Positions 1 through 15,000 of a stretch of DNA of 64,000 bases are shown here, in pieces. The notes under the pieces were generated by a model. The model did not search any database. It was not told the origin of the DNA and worked only from the letters and a program-made list of their open reading frames with translations. How positions within the stretch are numbered: the stretch's first letter is position 1; every line of letters starts with the position of its first letter. A program made the position numbers and the translations under genes. The DNA comes from Acidobacteriota bacterium (GTDB taxonomy: Bacteria > Acidobacteriota > Holophagae > Acanthopleuribacterales > Acanthopleuribacteraceae): NCBI GenBank assembly GCA_020439745.1, contig JAGQSC010000029.1, forward strand, positions 1 to 64,000, written 5' to 3'.

Positions 1-3000
1 CCGGCCACCGCGGTGATTTGGTGTTGCGTCATCATGCCCAATGGGTGATAGCCGAATGTCTCGCTTAGGTTCACTTCGCCCCATTGCAGCGTGTGTTCCG
101 TCATGTCGTCCGGGTGTGGCGAACCGATGCCGTACCCAAAGGTCTCTTGCCGCGTTGAGCTGTAGCTTGTGCCCGGAGCAATCGAAACGGTGTGGTTGAT
201 GATTCGACCATAGTCATCGTAGCTGTAATTGGCTTCGGATCCGGCCTGGACCACGCGACTCAGATCGCCGAATGGGTTGTACTCGAAGGCCGCCTGTTGA
301 TAGCCGCCCTCTGAAATAGCAGTCAACCTGCCGGCAGCATTAAATGACCGTTGCACGCGACGACCCGATGGGAAAGTCACGCCAATATTGTTACCTGCGC
401 GATCGTACTGGTAACTGGTGGTGAGCGGGCTTTCGTGATGGGCCAATTGCCAGGTTTCTGATGCCAGCTGACCCAATGGGTCATACTGGAATTGCGCGGA
501 TTGGCCATCGGTCGTTTGGTATCCCGTCAAACGATCCTGACCATCAAAGAACTGCATTACGTCCACGTTGTTGGTGCCATCGCTGTAGTTAACGGTCACC
601 GGATTACCAAACCCGTCGAACGTGCGAGTAACCGTGCGGCCGTCCGGATGCAACTCGGTGGCGGGAACTTTGCCACCTTCGACGTATCCATAACTCCAGG
701 TTTGGCTGTCGTTTACGGTGTGCTCCAATACATTTCCTTGATCATCGCGCCGGATGCGCACGCTCAGGTCACCGCGTTGATAGAGCACGTTGCGACCGCC
801 TTCACTGTAACTCCAGGTCTCCAGTTGGCCCTGATCATTGCTGCGCTCTGACAGTTCGCCGGTCGTAGGGTCGTAACTCATGAGCCACACTACGCCGCGA
901 TCATCGATGCGCTGCACGACTTGGCTCGAATTGCTGGCAAAGGCGAGTTGTTCCCACAACACGGGATCCCCCATCTCGTCCAGACGATAGGTGTGGGTGC
1001 GGCGACCTAAAGCATCGTATGCGTAAGTCCAGGTGACGCCGCCTATGAAATTGCCATCCACGTCGCGTTGGACGCGATTGCGGCGCTGAATCAAACGTTG
1101 ACTGGCATCATAGGTGAACAGCGAAATGTGCTCTTCATCACCGGCACGGATAATCTCAAGCCAAGGTAGCTGAAGATCGCTGTTGTAGCCGAGTGTACGT
1201 TCGCGGCCTAGGATATCAATCTCGCGGGTCAATCGCCCTTGATTGTCGAATTCCTGATCGATGATCACCACATCGTTCTGCTCAACAGTCCTTAATCGAC
1301 CCTCGGCATCAAAAGTCTGTACAAAACTGAAGCCTTCGGGACCGGTATGGGTGAGGGTGGTCCAGGTCTCTTCGCCGTGCGCCTGGGTTCCGTGCTCAAT
1401 GGACCAGGACCTAGGTTCGGCTTTGGCACGCTTGCCACTGCTGTCGGGGTTCTCGTCCGAGCGAATGAGTTCGCCGGTGACGTCGTAATAAAAATTCGTG
1501 CTGCCACTTCCGACCACTTCCTCGAAGATTTTGTGATCCCCAGGACCCGACCAATTAAACCCTTCGACACCATATCCAAACTGAACTCGGCGCGTGAACG
1601 AGGTTTGTCGATCGTCGTCACCTAACTCTTCTGGGGTACGAAGATCGCGAATGGTGTGTTCGACGAGTCGACCCAATCCGTCCATGTACTTGGTGGAATG
1701 AATCTTCTTGGCGGTGCGAATCACGTTCTCGTAGCCGGTCAATCGCTCTACGTTAAAGACCTCTCCTTGTAGCGTGTACGAAGAAGGTCGGCCTAGCGCA
1801 TCCCAGCCTTGTACTTGCAGATTGGTGTGATCGCCCACTTGTTGCGATGAAAGCAGGGCACCTTGATAGGATTCTGTCACTTGCTCCGTACCGGATAGGA
1901 AGGTCCGGCGCTGGTTGTGGTTGGTGAGCCCGTTGAGTTGGTAAATCAGCGTGTCTCCGGACTTGGTTTCCCGCACCAGACCGTAACCGGTGAATGTCTG
2001 TTCGATCGATTTGCCGTTGGAGGTGATGGTTAACGCGCGCCCATCGCCACTGATCTCCTTGATCACGTTCATGGGCACGGAGGTCTGGAATACTGTCTCT
2101 GTGCCCCCGCTCAAATTCACTTGACGAGACACATTGCGGCCTTGAACCGTCCCGTTGATGGCGTGGAGGCTGCCACCGGAACCCACTTCAAACAGGGAGA
2201 CACCTGGACCTGAAATGCTGCGACGCCAGGTGGAACCTGGGGTAAAGGTAAGATTGTAGGTGGATGAGTTGCGGGTGATGGTCTGAGAAGTCAACCCGTC
2301 GTAGTTAATGACTACGTCTTCCAACAATGAGCTGTGATCGAGGTCGTATTTCTTGACCGAAGTGGTTTGGCCCAAATTGTTGTATGTCATCTCTTGCAGC
2401 AAGCCTTGATCAAAGTCTTTAGTTTCTAAATAGCGCCCGTAATTGTCGGGCGTACCTGTCCAAACGATCTGACCCCCGATGGTTATGGAATCTGCCACGT
2501 CTCCAATCCAAGTCGTCAGGTAACTGGTTTGACGCACGGATCCGTTGAGTTCCCAATGAAGCGTTTCCGAGGCTGGACCACCTAATTGGTAGTTACTCGC
2601 TTCGTATAATGTGTTTCCGTTACGGGTCGACTTCGTGATCTGACCCCAAGGATTGAACTCCTGAACTGTGGTCATGGCAGGGGAGATCCCGTCGCCAGAC
2701 GTCAGCTCGATGGTTTGGTTGAAGCCAGCGCCTGTGACCACGAAAGAGAACTTTTCGGTGAAATTCAATCCTCCATCGCCCTGGTGACGAGCGGTGTAAC
2801 CGCGCGCATTGAAACTGGTGGACACTTGATAATCACGCGTGATGGATTTTGTCGACCGACCCAACACGTCGTATTCAAAGGTGGTCGTGTTATTGGTTTC
2901 GTCCGACTGTTCTGCAGGAAGGGCTGTGTTCCCAACATACGAGCCTATGGTGATAATGCCCCCAAGTCCATCATCGATCTTGATCGTCCGACCTAATGGG

Positions 3001-6000
3001 TCGTAGCTGGTACTTTCAACGCGGTTATCACTGTGCGTGATTTTTGTGATCAAGGCGCTGTTGCCCTTGTATTCATATTGAGGGCTGTCTGTGGGGCTAC
3101 CGTCTTGGCTTGTCACGGTACGACCCGTCAGCCTCAGTAATTCATCAAAGTCCAAGGTCTCGCTGATGCCTGTTGGAAAATCCATTTCGTAGCGTTGAGG
3201 CCACTCGGCGAAGTCCGTGAAGGTGAAATAACCGTTGTGCAACACATCGGTTTGAAAGCCATCCTCGTTGTAGCTCCAAACATAAGACTCAGACGACCCG
3301 TTAAGTGATTCATCAAAGGTACACGCTAGTGACCGTCCTGTGAGTTCCTGTTGCCAACTAAAGGACCAGGATTGCTGACTGTGACCCTGATGGCTGATCG
3401 CTGAGACATAGGGCCAACTCATGCCCGGGGGCAGCCCGTCCTGTTCGTTTTGCAATCCAAAGGTGTAGTTGGTCGTGCCTTTGAATGGCGAAGTCACGGA
3501 TTCAGGTAGGCGGGTCTTTACACGAACGCCTGCGATTTCGGCTAGGGTCCGCGCGCTGTAGGTATATTCCCAGTCACCAAATCCGCGTTGCTCGCTGCTT
3601 GCCTTTTTCAGCATGAGGAAGTCCTCTTCGTCGTCGTCTTGGGTGTATTCCGCGCGTGCGCGGCCGGGAAGATCGGCACTGGTAATTTCCAGGACACGTA
3701 ACCCCTGTTGCCGCGTATAAGCATGCCGTTTGTATTCCAGCTTCAGGGTGTAGCTGTCGAAGTCCGAGGTGATTTGAGATATGCGTTCACCCTTGTCGTC
3801 CTCGTGACCAAAGACCCAACCCACTGGTGTTCCACCGGTATTGCGTCGCCAGGTTTGGATGCGGTATTTGGCTTGACGTAATCGGTCGCTGGTATCCACC
3901 TTACCGTCCTCGTTCAGGCTGTACTTGATGTCGTCCGGTACGGACCCGAAATCGCCACTGGTGAACTGACGCACGTACTGATAGATAAACTCATCCACGC
4001 CCCACTGAATGGTAATGAGTTGCGGGAAGGGTTCTGTATCGCCTTGTCCGTCCAGTTGTGCGTCGATGCTGAAGTTCTCGTTGTCGCGGTAGCGATCGTT
4101 GTCGATGGTCCATTCACCATCGGCGTATTGGGCGGCGACCACTTCGCCGTTGGGTAGGCGAATCTGAATCCATTGGTCGGTCTCGTTGGCCAAGACGGAC
4201 CAATTGAGTTTTGCGTCCCAAGGTAGAAACCATCCTCGTCCGAGAGATCCGTCCCAGAAGCCTTGACTTGTATAACGCCGATCGAAATCCAACTGCGCGC
4301 CCGGAAACGGGAGTGGTTCAAACTCCGATTGAATCAACGTGGCGCGACCCGACCAGGGTTCCACCTCGCCGTATGAGTTTAGGTGAGATTCACCCACGCC
4401 CCACGGGTCCACTTGAAGGTCCACCCACAAATTGGCGTCTTCATCGTCTGACGGGTCGCGGACGGGTTGGCCCTTCAGGCGAATCTTGCGCCGGATCGCC
4501 AGGGGAATGTTGGCCTCGGCAGCGCTGGCTTCGTACATGTCCACTTTGGACAAGGGAAAATTGAGGCGATGGATGTTGGCGCCTTTGGCTGATTTGAGTG
4601 GTTCCGGGCTGGTCCAGATCACCGTTTCCTGGTCGTTTTCACCCACTTTGACGAGTTTGACAGCAGCGTCTTCACGCAGGCTGAACTCAAGATTCAGCAT
4701 CAGACCTTCGTCGCCACCCTGATGGGCGGCTTGAGGGATGACGTCAACCACGGCCACGCGGGAACGTGTACCCGCATTGTCGTCGGGATAGAAGCCTGGA
4801 TTAATGAACAGTTCGCTTCGAAGAAGCACTTCGAATTGACGGTCCTTGCCACCACTGTTCTGATAACCCACGATCAGTCGGTCATCCATAAATGCCAGTG
4901 GGAAGTTGGCATCTTCCACATCCAGATCAATCAAAAGGCCGGGCAGGAAATCGCCAGGTCTTATGGGTTCGCTGGTGTTGGAAAGCCGTTCATTGAGTTC
5001 CATCAATGCCGGGTCCATGGGGTTGGCCTTGAATTTCAGACCCAGATCCAGCCAGGTGGGGATGTCAATCACCATCAAACGGCCGTCCTCGCAGATCGCG
5101 GCGACCCTTTGTTGGGACTTATCCACCTGGATGTTGCGGATCGGTCGCTCAAACCGCAGGTAGGCGTAGTAGGTCACTTGGTCGCGGCCCTCAAGGCCGG
5201 CAAACATCAATCCACCGTGCTTGGACTCCCGCGGGTTGGCGCGCATCACGGCAATGTCTCTAGGTGCCTCCATTTCGGCGCTTTGTACCTGCGGCACCAC
5301 CTTAATGAAGATGGGCCTGAACTTTTCACCAATCGCGCCGCGACCCAGAATGGGTTCAGCGCCTGTTAAGCCACTATCGTCTTCCGACCAATAGACGCGG
5401 CGATCATCGAACTTGTCGTTGTCGGTATCCCATAAGGCCACGCGTTCGGCATTGGCGTCGTAGCGTTCCACACCATAGGGATCGAACGGGCTGTAGGAGG
5501 CATCGAGTCCCATCATCAGGAACTCCGGTCCGTCGCCCAATGCGTCCAGAGCGATTCCGCCTGTACCCCAAAGGACCGATTCGAGTCCTTGGCGCTCTTC
5601 AGAGTCTGCAGGTACTCGTCCGATCTCGGTTTGGAACGGTGACAGGAATCCTCCGGGAACGACGAAGTTCTCATCCAGATGGTAAGGCATATAGCGTTCC
5701 AGGATCGCGTGGTTGGGAACGAACAGGCCATGGAGGGTGGCGTGGGGTGGTGTTCCCCGGTTTTGTTCCAGCCAACTGCGGTAGTCTGAACTGTCTTTGT
5801 AGTAATCGAGGACGGTTTTCAGATCCACGGCAAAAATACCGCTCCAAAGCGTGTTGACCCACAAGATGCCATCGGAAACAGACAGGTGCCCCACTCGATC
5901 GGCGGTTTCTGTACTAATGGCCATGCCGCCTACGATGGCGGCATCCACCTTGGTGACGTTTAGGACTTCGGTGTCCTGATCGATGTTGGGGTTGTAGATT

Positions 6001-9000
6001 TTGAAGCGGGCCGCTCGTCCTACGGTTAATCCGCCGTCGTAGGTTTGTGTGGCCGATCCGAATCCCACAATGAGGTAGCCAGGGATCTCACCAGCTTTTG
6101 GGTTGGGCCAGAAGACGATGCTGCGGGCCCCGGCATTGAGAAAACCGAAAATGGCGGCACGCGTGTCCCAAACATAGGTGTCCCGCACCTTTTCTAAACT
6201 GTAAGCCGCATTGACTTTGTACGTGGTGACCTTGGGATAGAACCCCTCGTAGTGAAGCTCGAATAGGTACTTGCCGAAGACTGCATAGTCCACCACTTCA
6301 TCTTCGGTGAAAGGTCGGTAGGAGCCAGATTCACGAGATGTGAGGAATTCAGCCTGATAGTGGATGCCTTCACCGAAATCACGGTCGACTTCGAGTCCCA
6401 AAGGCGATGCGGCAGTGCCGATGTCCTGGATGGATCCCGCGGCATTGACTGTGATGCGGAAGACAAAGTTGGGTGGCAATGTCCCCAGTGGATGGATGTA
6501 GAACGACTTGGCTTGAGTGGAAGCCGCAATCGGCTCGAGCTCTGTTTCGTCGAGGAACTCAATGGGCCAGGGCTTCCATTGACCTCCGGCTGCGCCTACT
6601 TGACGCACTTCCGCAACGATTTGCTGTCGCAGATCTTCAGGCTCTCCCGTCATGATCGGTTCACTGAATGGCAGGAAAATCAGTTGATTGTCGGTGAGCT
6701 CTCCTTGTTTGTCATCATTGGCGCCTTTACGATCCAAAGGCTCTGGCGACACTGCTTGGTGAAGGACAAAGGGTGCGCCTGCGGCTGGCTCAATGCCGTC
6801 CCCGCCGCCTGATGGCAGCACGACAAACCCAAAGCTCGCGTACATTTCAACCCCGTGCTGGTTGCGGACGGTAATTTTTACTTGATGCGCGCCTACAGAA
6901 GGAGGAGGCAAATGAACGACCACCGACTTGCCGCTTTGTTCGGTACTCTTGACTTGGTTGGGTACGGTGGTGCCGTCTAGAAAAGCCATCGCGCTGTGGG
7001 TGAGCTCAGCATTGTCGGTGATCTTCCAGCTGAACTCAAGATCATGTCCCAATGCCACACGAGCTGTATTTTTGAAGTTCACACTAAGTTGAGCATTCAC
7101 CTGACCGTTGCTATTGAAGACTTTGGTTTCCAACAAATCCAGCCCAATGCCCGGCGGACGTGCTTGTCCAATCCCACCGTCTGGGTCCACGTACCAAAAT
7201 CCGAAGTCGCGACGGGTATACGAACTGGGAGCCAGAGTACCCAGTAACAAGGTGGGGGGCGCACTTTCGTAAACAGTATTGACAAAGATCAACTCAGCCA
7301 ACCCAACGAATGCGGGATGGGTTGCATAGGTTGGCAGTCCAAAAGACTGCACGCCACTTGGCAGCCACCATTGGGAGGATCCCCAATACGCCCCGTCGTT
7401 GTCGGTGCGTGCGATCTGGGAAGGGAACTGCCGGCCAGCACCAGACAGCTGCACGGGTCCCATGATCCAAGCGCCGCCCACTGGATCGCCATCCGTTCCC
7501 TTAAGGGTTCCCACCCCATCGAGCACGGTTTGCTTGTAGTCGAAAGCTCCGACGCGACCATACTTGATACCGCCGCGTCCTTCCCAGCCACCGCCAGCTA
7601 GAATGTCGTTCACAGCAAGGGTCACCATGGTTTCTGCGAACGGCAGTGCCCAGGCAATGCGTTTGCCTGTTGGAGGCTCACCAAGCAGGTAGTCGGGTAC
7701 AAACTGTACATTCAAATCGACATAGGCCTGGTTGATAATGGGAGACGATATTTCCATCAAAGGTCGTTCAGGCACGTCGATCTCGGCTGCTTCCAGTTGA
7801 ACCCTTAGCCATTCCGGTGTGTAGGGCAATGCCTGACACAGTTGCTGCATCTTGTCGGGTAAACCGTTTTCATCCAACGTGATTTCGGGATTCCAGGTTA
7901 GCTCTGGTATTCCGAATTCATTTTGTAGTCCTGAAATGGTCCAAAACTTGGTAGTTACGTCGGGCGAGGTCCCGAAGTCGGGTTCCGTGCCGCTCCAGCG
8001 GTCGAACACGATTTCGCGAATGTCATCCACGGCGTCCGGCGCCAGCGTGAAATTCCCGATGGACGGTACGGTAAACGTTCCGCCATTAGGCCCCAATACA
8101 ACATGTACGTGATTATCTGTTGGCGTGACGCGGTAATAGACTTCGAGTACGGTGCGGATCTTTTGTCCGTTGGGTGCCGTGAGCGTTGCGTCGATCGGAT
8201 CCAGCAATTGAGCCCGAATGGCCAGGCTGTAGGCTTGGCCGGGCACGACCTGGATCAAGTTGCGGTACGCGCTGTTTTGTGCGTTGAACAGTTCGAGTAG
8301 TGTACCTCGAGGACCGATGGGCCCCGTGGTGTGTACGGTTGCTTGATGACTTTGCTCGTCATAAACCAGCATCAGGTTCTTGGGTGCAAGCGGTAAGGAA
8401 ACGGGATTGGTGGGGACCTGGTAGTTGAGTGTGAATGGCGTCAGAGTCAGACCGTTTTGCGCTTTGATCGCACTTGTACCCTGAATTAGGACTTGGTTAC
8501 CTGGTTGAAGGACATGGTTTTCCGGCTGGTCAATGAGCTGTTTCAATCGACCTATGACGCGCTGTCCTCCATCTTCCCATTGCCAATCCATTTGGCGACC
8601 GGATCCGTCAACTTGAAAGGTGAGTGTGGCGGGCGTCACCGAGGATTGATCCACCGGATAGTTGAACTCCATATAGAACTCAGGTGTCAATGTGATGTCC
8701 GATCCGGGTTCGGGGATACGGGTCACCAACTGTAGTGAAGAGGGTTGGGTGGGAATCACCCAGTTGGGTGAGACTTCCTGACCTCTAACGACGATGCTTG
8801 TGGATCCGTCCCCCCGGTTTGAGGATCGACCTCGCAGGGCATAGGTACCCGCGTTCAGGGCCAACCATCCCGGTGTTTCATCGCCGAGTGGGTTCTGTTC
8901 CACGCGAGCAAATCCACTGGCTGGGGGACTCAGTGTCACACTGCCGATGACTGGAGCTACGGGGGTCTGAACCAGGTAATAAGTGCCTTCGTCCATAAAG

Positions 9001-12000
9001 CGGTTAGGAAACAGGCCAATTTGGCCGGTGGCGTCTAGTGCCCCTATCACCCTCAAACGGGCACCCAGCGGGTTGGCCCGTTCTTGAAGGAGTAACACCT
9101 TGCCTGCGAGGCTCGGATCATTCACAACCCTGTTCAGTTCGAAGTTGAGTGTGCCGATGGGCGCTGCAAAAGCGAGATGGAACGCGCCCAAAAGTTGCCA
9201 GTCGAAGAGGTTCAGCTGAGCTGCTTCAAATGGGTTGGTCCGAACCCAAAAGCGGTCCGATGAACTCGCCGTCAGTCGCCATCCAGGTAACACATCCAAC
9301 ACGATGGGCTCCTGAGCGGACCATTGTCCCGGATCTTGCTGGATGGCCCGGGCAGGTCCTCCAATGCGCGCGAATCGGACATTAGGGAGCAAGTTGTCGT
9401 AGCGCGGGACCAATGGCAGATAACCACGAACACCGCCTGCAGGACTGCGATAGAGCACCACTTGTTGAGGGATAGGCGTCTCAACCTGATGACCGGTAGT
9501 TGGGTTCCAGCCTACATAAATTTCTTCTCGAAGAATGACGGCGCGAGAACCACTGGGCACATTCAAAGCGCCTTGGACCACGCGAACCGCAGATGTGGCG
9601 CCGCCCCGAGCAACTGAGACCGGTGGATTGGTGTCCACCTGCAGCTCGCCCGAAAGAAGACCATTCGCGAGGGCAGGCAAATCTTGAGAAGGAGCTAAGA
9701 TTTCGGAGCCATTTCCATCGGCTACGACCCAGGCGTAGCTTCGGTTAGGTGACAAACTCAAGTTCCAAGGCGCATTTGCTTCCGCTTCCACGCGCCATGT
9801 CGACTCCGTTGGTGAAGTACTTACCAGCCAGGAAGCGGTCTGAGCGGGACCCGACCAGGTCCCACTACCACTGCCGGTACCGACGTCCAAGACAGTGATT
9901 GGCCTCCAACCCAAAGGCAGCAGTAGCGGCAAGGCCTGGTTCGATAATTCGGCAAAATTGACGGAGCCGCTCCAAGAAAGAGAAGTGTTGGGTGCCGTGT
10001 GATCACCATCCTGACGCCAAGGCTCACTTGCAGTTACAGCCAGCAGCTCAGCGCCCTGAGTCGTGTAACTTCCCGACAATGTGTTTCGGCTTGAAAGCCG
10101 CGCGTCGGGAAGTTGTGAAACGGTGCCGGGATTGAATGGACCCTGAAGCCTTACTTGATTGGTACCTGGTGCCGTGACCAGCACATGATCTACAGCCTCT
10201 AGCCGCCAAGACCGGTAGTATCCACGGCTGTCTACAGCTAGAACTTGATTGGACGGCATGAGTACAACTTGTGCGTTGGGAACTGGATGCCCGCTGGAGG
10301 CGTCGAATACGTAACCTTCCAGGAGCAAGTTCCCATTAACGGGTACATCCAGATTTGCAAAGGCCGTGCTTCCATCTTGGGTTTCAGCCAATGCTTGGAA
10401 ATGAAGGACGCTGGCCTCTGGTTGGAACGGGATGGCCAGGGCGCTGTTGAGTACCGCACCGTTTCCGGTGGCTACCAACTTCAATTGGGAAGCATCATCG
10501 CGGTACAGGTCAATTTTCCGAATAGGGCTTGCACCGAGAGGAGTTGCAACTGCCTGTAACCAAATCGTTTCACCGGTTGCAGCGGTCGGCGGACTGGCCG
10601 ACAGCGAGACTTGTACCCCGGACGTCGGTTCGGGTTGCCATTGGACAGTCACCTCGCTTTGGTTTCCGACATGGTCAGTGGCTTCTAGAGTCAAAGGAAA
10701 TGAGGTGATGTCGTAAGGGCCAAACGAAAAGGCCACGGTTTGAGGGTCGATTTGTGGATGTGCGGGAAGTTGAATGATGGGGGAAGGGTCCCACTGATCT
10801 GAGAGGTTGCCGCGCACTCGAAGTAGGTCCCCAGTCCCCCGTTGGATGAGCCCGCCCTCCACCACGATAGTTGGAGGCGTTCGGTCTACGATGATCTGTC
10901 TCCGTTCGCGAACGACGCCGCCCTGTGTGTCGGTGGCAACCAGTTCCAGCCAGGTCAATCCTTCATCAGGTATGTCGAGATTAACCGTGAAGGCGGTTCC
11001 GGTGAACGAAGCTACCTGACCGTTGATGGTCAAAGAATGGAGCAGTCCACTTAACACGGATCCTTGGCAGGTAATGCTCGTGTCATTGGTGACGTGACCT
11101 GATTCCGGTGTTTGCCATTGTACGTTCAGGTTGGACGGAGTCCCGCTTTCCACCAAAACGGTTGCTGTATCCGTGGTCTCATTGCCCGCCAGGTCATGGG
11201 CCACTACATCGATCACCCACATTGAAGCTGCGACCGGTGCCGTCCAACTCCATTGCAATTGGGAATCGCCATCGTAACCAATAGTGATGTTCTGTCCATC
11301 GCTAATAGCTAGATCGAGAATGCCACTGATGGGATCCGTCAATGTAGCTTGAAACGAGATGATCTCGCCAGGATTGACTTGTGTTGGCGGAGTCCATGAA
11401 AACAGTGGTGGGGTTCGATCGATTCGCAGGTTCAAGAGATAATGACCTTCCATACTGGTGATGTCGCGATAGACGAAGTCCACCACGTGCTCACCCTCGT
11501 CAAGCACGGCATCCCACGTGGCGTTCTGGCCATTGAGTTCTAGAAGTACAGGCAAAGCGCCGTCGACCGTCACTTCAACTTCTGTGACGTCGATACCAAC
11601 GGTGACGGCATAACTTTGAACGGCCGTATTGACCCATTCGCCCATTAAGGGCGCACCATCTATCGCACTGAGTTCCAAGAAGAACTCGGACGATAATTGA
11701 ATGGACCTTTGTAGCTGAATCGTATTGCCGGCGACGTCAGCCGCATCAGCGTTCACGAGCCATTCATTGCCAATGATCGGTGATGTCCACGTCCATGTCA
11801 CTGGAGAGACGCCGGAATAAGAAGCCGTATTGCCGAATTCGTCTGAGAAATTAGCGCTGAGCACGCCACTCATAAGATCCTCGACGCTGACGTTGAACCC
11901 GACATCCACACCGAAACGGGCGAATTCGGGAATGTTGTCTAAGTTCATGGTGGGTGGCGTTCGGTCCAGGTTAAGGGTCAGTGACTCGCTGCCCGACTGC

Positions 12001-15000
12001 CCAAAATCGCCCGAATAGGCGAACACAACCCCATAACTACCCTCAGGGAGCGTGGCCGTCCAATGGAGCGGAGACAGATTGAGATCAAGGGGCTCATCGG
12101 GAAATCCGTCAATTTGGACCACAACAGCGGTGACATCCTGTCCCAACGCCAAGGCATAAGTCTGCGATGTCGTATTGACCCAAGTTCCGTCAACGGGTGC
12201 GCCATCGACGCCTGACAGCGTGAGAAAGAAATCTTCTGCCAATGGGATATTGAAATCTTCGTTGGCTGTATTGCCTGCCACATCTGTTGCAAAACCGTGA
12301 ATTGTCCATTCAGACCCGGCGGTGGGAGCGGTCCAATTCCATATTGGACTGGTCTCCAAGGTGAACGAAACGGATTGACTGAAGTCGTCATTGAAATCGC
12401 TGGCGAGAACGCCACTCAGTGAATCGTTGACCAACACGCTGAGATCGGTAGGTAACCCAAAGCCAACACTTAAGGGCATAGGTGCCCAATCAAAGGTAGG
12501 CGCGCTTCGGTCAATGTTCAGAGGTAAGGGGTATTGGCCGATTTGCGTGCCTGAATCCGCATACTCAAAAATCACTGCATAGGCGTTCTCGGGTAGTTCG
12601 GCCGTCCAGAAGGCAGTTTGATTGTCGACGGTTAGCGGTTCATCGGGGAAACCAGGTACTTTGACTGTCACTGAGACCACATCGGCGCCCACATGGATCT
12701 GATATTCCTGGATGGCAGTGTTCACCCACTCACCACCAACAGGTGCGTTGTTCAAAGGTACGAGCTCTAGATAGAAATCTTGCGTGAGTGTGATGGTGCG
12801 GGACTCGAGCAACACGTTGCCAGCCACATCGGTGCATTCTGCTGTGAGGATCCACTCCGAGCCGCTTGCGGGCGATTGCCAGCTCCACATCAGGTGTGGA
12901 TCGCCGTTGTAACTGACGGCTTGGGCAAAGGTATCAGTGACGGAACCCTGTTCGATGCCACTCAGCGCATCCGAAAGATCGGCCGACATGTTCACTTGCG
13001 TGTTGTACCCGGCGAAATCGGGAACGCCGGTCCAAGCGATGACTGGCGCGCTGCGGTCAAGTCGTAGCGGCATGGTCACGGTATCAACATATTGATTCGC
13101 ACCCGTTAGATGGAACAAAACCTGGTGATCACCTTCTCCCAGATTGGGCTCCCACAAAGATTCTCCCTGATTGATGACCAATGTGGTGTTGATGAGGCCG
13201 GGCACTTCTACTACGAGTTGGGTCACGTGAGCGCCCGTGGAGATCAAATAACTCAAGATTGCTTGATTGGACCAGGCCCCATCGGTAGGTGAACCGTTGA
13301 GTCCGACCACCGAAAAGGCGTAGTCGTAGATCAGGTCAATGGTGATGCTGTCTTGAGCGCTGTTGCCGGCCTCATCCTCTGCTTGTGCCGTGATTACCCA
13401 CTGCGTGCCCTCAAGCGGGGCAGTCCAAGTCCATTGGTGAAGGGGACTACCTTGGAAGGGCTCCGTAGATCCTTGATTGTCTGAAAAACTGGCCTGAGCG
13501 AGCCCACTTAGTGTATCTTCAATCGAGGCTTCCAGTGGCTGAAGGCTGCCGGCATCAACTTGACTGGGGATACTGGTCCAATCCACGAAGGGTGCTGTAC
13601 GGTCGATGTTCAATTGCAGCTGGACGGCTTCGTTGCGCGTGCCATCGGAATAGGCAAATGTCACAGCATATGCGCCTTCCGCCAGGCTCGCTGTCCAGGG
13701 TGCCTGACCACTACTAATGTCCAAAACCTCATCGGGATATCCGGGCACTTGTACCGTGACAGAAGTGACGGCTGCACCTACCGTAATCAGATATTCTTGA
13801 ACCGGGGTGTTCACCCAGGTCCCATCGAGTGGCGCCCCATTCAGGGCCGTTAGGTTGAGATAGAAACTGTCAGCCTGGACATCAATTTCGACGATGGCGG
13901 GAAGAGAGGTATCCGTACCGTCAAAAGCGGTGAAGGTGAAGCTATCGCTGCCAACAAACCCAGGTACAGGTGTGTAGGTGATTGTGGGTGGCGTTCCAGA
14001 GAGCGTGCCTTCAGATGGTTGTGAGGCGATGGAAAATGACAGCGGATCGGATTCTGGATCAGATCCGGTCAGCGTGATGGCCAAAGGAGTGTCCTGGCTT
14101 GTTGTGAGTTGTTGGGCGTCCGCAACGGGCGGGTCGTTAACGGGCTGCACGTCAATGGTCAATGTGGCCAGATTGGAATCAAACTCACCGTCATTGGCCA
14201 AGTAGGTGACCACTTCTTGTCCAAACGCATTTTGGTCGGGCGTGTAGGTCATGTCGGGTGGTGTGCCAGCAAAGCTACCCATAATGGGCGACGATTGAAA
14301 TTGGTATGTGAGTGCATCGCCATCGGGATCCGTCGCCATTAGGTGGATGGCAATGGATGTGTCTTCATCGGTCTGGACGTGAATGTCTTCAGCTATCGGT
14401 GGCCGATTTCCTATAACTTCAATGACTAAGGACGCACTGCCCGTGCGGCCCTGGCTATCCTGGACATGGCAAACCGCTGTAAAGAGTCCGGGGGCAGCGT
14501 AGCTGTGGCTTGGGTTGGATTCATTCGTTTGGGTGCCATCGCCTAAATCCCATGTCAAAGTTTCTAATGTGGCGTCACAGGCTAGTGTGACTTGGGACGT
14601 AAATGTGATGGGTTCATTGAGTTGAACCAGGAGCGGGCTTGCAAATACCTGAACCTCGGGATCGACGACGGATACACCGTAGGTACCCGACTGATAGTTC
14701 TGGTCGATTTCGGACGGGCTGAGGGCGCGATCGTAAATGGCAACCATGTGATAGTCACCAATAAATGATCGTTCCTGAGGATTCAGTTCATTGGCCAGGG
14801 CAAAACCATAGGTAGGGTCCCAATTTGAGATGTTGCCGCCGACCGATTTGGTGGTGACGAGGTTGCCGTTCACGTACAGTTTCGCGGTGCCGCCGGCATC
14901 CCAGGTATAGGCGACATGGGTGAGATCGGTGGTGGCTGCTGATCCCGATGATGTGGTCGAAGGAGCGCTTCCATTGACGCCCGACTGTGTGGTTCTGAAC

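Noticed and set aside
4722-5369. A 215-codon plus-strand open frame and many similar ones across 1-34200
   Set aside because: They lie antisense to the two giant genes, have no ribosome binding sites or family motifs, and are explained by the codon bias of the minus-strand frames.
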